DNA of 64,000 nucleotides from JBDHBD01 sp039586095 (lineage in GTDB: Bacteria; Gemmatimonadota; Gemmatimonadetes; Palauibacterales; Palauibacteraceae). The translations under genes and the position numbers were made by a program. Location of the stretch: the NCBI GenBank assembly GCA_039586095.1, contig JBDHLB010000003.1, positions 62,001 through 126,000 on the forward strand, given 5' to 3'. Shown piece after piece: positions 62,224 to 64,000 of the stretch; the first letter of the stretch is position 1, and each line of letters begins with the position of its first letter. Under the pieces are notes generated by a model that saw only the letters and a program-made list of their open reading frames with translations, was not told the origin of the DNA and made no database searches.

Positions 62224-63195
62224 ATGAAGCGCATCAGGAGCACCGGGGTCACTGCCGGACTGACGGGAGTCCTCGTCGGCCTGGGACTGTTGGCGACCGG
62301 ATCGCCGACGTCCGCCCAGCAGGACTTTTCGAGCGTGCAGATCGAGGCCACGCACGTGGCCGGCAACGTCTATATGCTGACCGGGCAGGGCGGAAACATG
62401 GCCGTGTCGGTCGGGCCGGACGGTGCGCTGCTCGTCGACGACCAGTTCGCACCGCTCGCCGACAAGATTCGCGCGGCGATGGCCGAGCTGGGGCAGGGCT
62501 CGGGGGCCGAGCTGCGCTTCGTGCTCAACACGCACTGGCACGGCGACCACACGGGTGGGAACGTGGAGTTCGGCCCGGAGGCGCCGATCATCTCACATGA
62601 CAACGTGCGAAAGCGTCTCTCCAGTCCCCAGCAGCTGTTCGGTCGTGTGATCGAGCCGATCGGTCCCGCGGGGCTGCCGGTGATCACGTTCGGCGAGTCG
62701 GTCTCCATCCACTTCAACGGGGAGGAGATCCGCGCCATCCATGTCCCTCACGGTCATACGGACGGTGACGCCGTGATCTTCTTCACCGATGCGAACGTAG
62801 TTCATCTGGGCGACGATTTCTTCGCCGGGCGATTTCCCTTCGTCGACCTGGAGTCGGGGGGTAGCGTGCCAGGTCTTACGCGCGGGATCGCCTCCCTCCT
62901 CGAGAAGCTTCCCGAGGACGCACAGCTGATCCCGGGACACGGTTCTCTATCCAGCGTCGAGGATCTGCGCGAGTACCACGGCATGCTGGTAGAAACCTCG
63001 GCCATCGTCCAGAAGCGGATCGACGCCGGCGCAACGCGCGATGAGGCGATCGCCGAAGGCCTGCCGGCCGGATGGGAAGAGTGGGGCAGCGGCTTCATCG
63101 ATCAGGAACGTTGGCTGGGCATCGTGTACGACAGCCTGACCAGCGAGCACGAGCACGGCGAAGATCACCAACACGACGCCGAGCACGAGCATTAG
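62224..63195 (+). CDS. Exported MBL-fold metallo-hydrolase with His-rich tail
   Basis: ATG 62224 is preceded by GGAGG. The 323-residue product has a signal peptide (to about TSAQQ) and a metallo-beta-lactamase fold: NTHWHGDHTGG (HxHxDH), VPHGHTDGDAV, the bridging Asp in HLGDDFFAG and LIPGHG. The last ~18 residues are EHEHGEDHQHDAEHEH, a metal-chelating tail that may load or hold zinc in the periplasm. The substrate is unknown; lactonase, thiolesterase or beta-lactamase-like activity are all possible. Confidence 0.88.
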   Translation: MKRIRSTGVTAGLTGVLVGLGLLATGSPTSAQQDFSSVQIEATHVAGNVYMLTGQGGNMAVSVGPDGALLVDDQFAPLADKIRAAMAELGQGSGAELRFVLNTHWHGDHTGGNVEFGPEAPIISHDNVRKRLSSPQQLFGRVIEPIGPAGLPVITFGESVSIHFNGEEIRAIHVPHGHTDGDAVIFFTDANVVHLGDDFFAGRFPFVDLESGGSVPGLTRGIASLLEKLPEDAQLIPGHGSLSSVEDLREYHGMLVETSAIVQKRIDAGATRDEAIAEGLPAGWEEWGSGFIDQERWLGIVYDSLTSEHEHGEDHQHDAEHEH

Positions 63196-63246
63196 AGCGC
63201 GCCGGGCGGCCACCAGGTCGGCAGGCCGAAACAAGCAGGCGGACGA

Positions 63247-64000
63247 GTGAGCGATAGTGGAAACGGGGCGGGCGACGGACGTGGCGCGCCGCCGAACCTG
63301 ACAGCGGACGGTTACAACGCCGGGTACGCGGAGCGCCTGCAAGAGCGCGCGCTGCGGGAGCGTGGGCTGGTGCCGCCTTCACTGGCGGCGTGGCCTGTGG
63401 CCGCGGTCCCGTCTGCCGCGCCCGTCCCTCCCTCCGCGGCGGAAGGGCCACCGCCGGAGGCACCCGTCCTCGCTGTGAAGGGAGAGGAACGTCTCCGACT
63501 GGCGGCCATCGCCGGCGCCCTCGTGGAAGCCTACCGCGCTTACGGCCACCTGGCGGCGAAGATCGATCCGCTCGGCTCGGAGCCACCCGGTCACCCCATG
63601 CTGGATCCCGGCTTTTACGGAGTGATGCGAGACGATCTCGCCTCGCTTCCGGCGTCGGCCGTCCAGCTGGAGCACCTCGGAGACACGGTAGGCGAGGTGC
63701 TCGATCGGCTCGAGCGCGTGTACTGCGGCCCGATCGGCTACGAGCTCGACCACGTCGAGAACCCGGCGGAACGCGATTGGCTGGTCGAATCGATCGAGTC
63801 GAATCGTCACAGCCGCTCCCTGGAGGCCGACGAAGGACGCGCGCTCCTGCAACGGCTGACCGAGGTCGAGGGCCTCGAGCAGTTCCTGCATCGCTCGTAT
63901 CTGGGGATGAAGCGCTTCTCGATCGAGGGCCTGGATATGCTGGTTCCGATGCTGGACCACGTCCTGACACGCGCGTCCCAGTATTGCGTGAAGCAGGCGT
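63247..64000 (+). CDS. sucA: 2-oxoglutarate dehydrogenase E1 component, N-terminal part (cut by window edge)
   Basis: The frame opens at GTG 63247 and is still open at the window end (about 251 residues). After a Pro/Ala-rich N-terminal stretch come AYRAYGHLAAKIDPLG, YCGPIGYELDHVENPAERDW and RSYLGMKRFSIEGLDML, which match E1 of the 2-oxoglutarate dehydrogenase complex (typical IGTKRFSLEG region before the thiamine-diphosphate domain). The enzyme decarboxylates 2-oxoglutarate in the TCA cycle. sucB presumably follows outside the window. Confidence 0.92.
   Translation, partial: MSDSGNGAGDGRGAPPNLTADGYNAGYAERLQERALRERGLVPPSLAAWPVAAVPSAAPVPPSAAEGPPPEAPVLAVKGEERLRLAAIAGALVEAYRAYGHLAAKIDPLGSEPPGHPMLDPGFYGVMRDDLASLPASAVQLEHLGDTVGEVLDRLERVYCGPIGYELDHVENPAERDWLVESIESNRHSRSLEADEGRALLQRLTEVEGLEQFLHRSYLGMKRFSIEGLDMLVPMLDHVLTRASQYCVKQA

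Overview
The window is GC-rich, densely coded bacterial chromosome. TGA is a normal stop codon and TGG encodes Trp. GTG starts and 4-nt ATGA/GTGA gene overlaps are frequent. Two proteins combine TolB/FlgO-like and TPR modules (one of them a Ser/Thr kinase), there is a second membrane-anchored kinase, and many small secreted or lipid-anchored proteins have no known function. This mix suggests Gemmatimonadota or a relative, probably a free-living aerobe. That placement is inference from gene style and was not tested by phylogeny. No rRNA, tRNA, CRISPR array, transposase or integrase was found, so the window looks like ordinary chromosome with some accessory operons.

Layout. 1-6.7 kb: a YbhGFSR-type exporter operon (TolC-like end, HlyD adaptor, two ABC ATPases, two ABC-2 permeases, a PDZ membrane protein). 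6.8-8.7 kb: a membrane TolB-like/TPR protein. 8.7-14.8 kb (+): an HTH-phosphopantetheinyl transferase fusion, FdrA, a DUF1116 (YlbE-type) protein and a SPASM radical SAM enzyme. 14.8-25.8 kb (-): a converging catabolic operon (amidase, cyclase-family hydrolase, CoA-transferase, NCS1 permease, three-subunit molybdenum hydroxylase plus CoxG) with an NCS2 permease. Together with FdrA/DUF1116 this looks like uptake and breakdown of a nitrogen heterocycle or ureide. 25.8-30.5 kb (-): kinase-TPR protein, small secreted protein, ICMT-like methyltransferase, GT21-like glycosyltransferase. 31-36.7 kb: secreted BACON/metalloprotease protein, two lipoproteins, acetamidase/formamidase-like lipoprotein. 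37-39.8 kb: an unusual double-length tyrosine phenol-lyase/tryptophanase. 40-47.3 kb: secreted proteins, a GT-C type membrane protein, MEMO1-family protein and pyruvate phosphate dikinase. 47.3-51.3 kb: a DtxR-FeoA-FeoB metal operon with a DtxR-type operator, in which the first and last genes both show an internal deletion with frameshift. 51.3-64 kb: YjbQ, FmdB-like, two MscS channels, a membrane kinase, an alkaline phosphatase lacking the usual zinc histidines, an HMA protein, a DUF411 lipoprotein, an amidohydrolase-like protein without metal ligands, an acyltransferase, an MBL hydrolase with a His-rich tail, and the start of sucA.

Most interesting point: the DUF411 gene (57568-58092, minus) is interrupted by one in-frame TGA exactly where the family has the first Cys of its CGCC motif. 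An 8-bp perfect hairpin with a GGU loop begins 9 nt after that codon, in the position expected of a bacterial SECIS element. I read it as one selenoprotein gene (T-U-G-C-C-G) rather than two ORFs or a pseudogene. Next in interest are the tandem lyase, whose N-terminal half has lost the PLP lysine, the membrane-anchored DtxR-FeoA-FeoA protein beside the damaged DtxR and FeoB genes, the His-free alkaline phosphatase, and the HTH-PPTase fusion whose start codon lies in a 9-bp inverted repeat.
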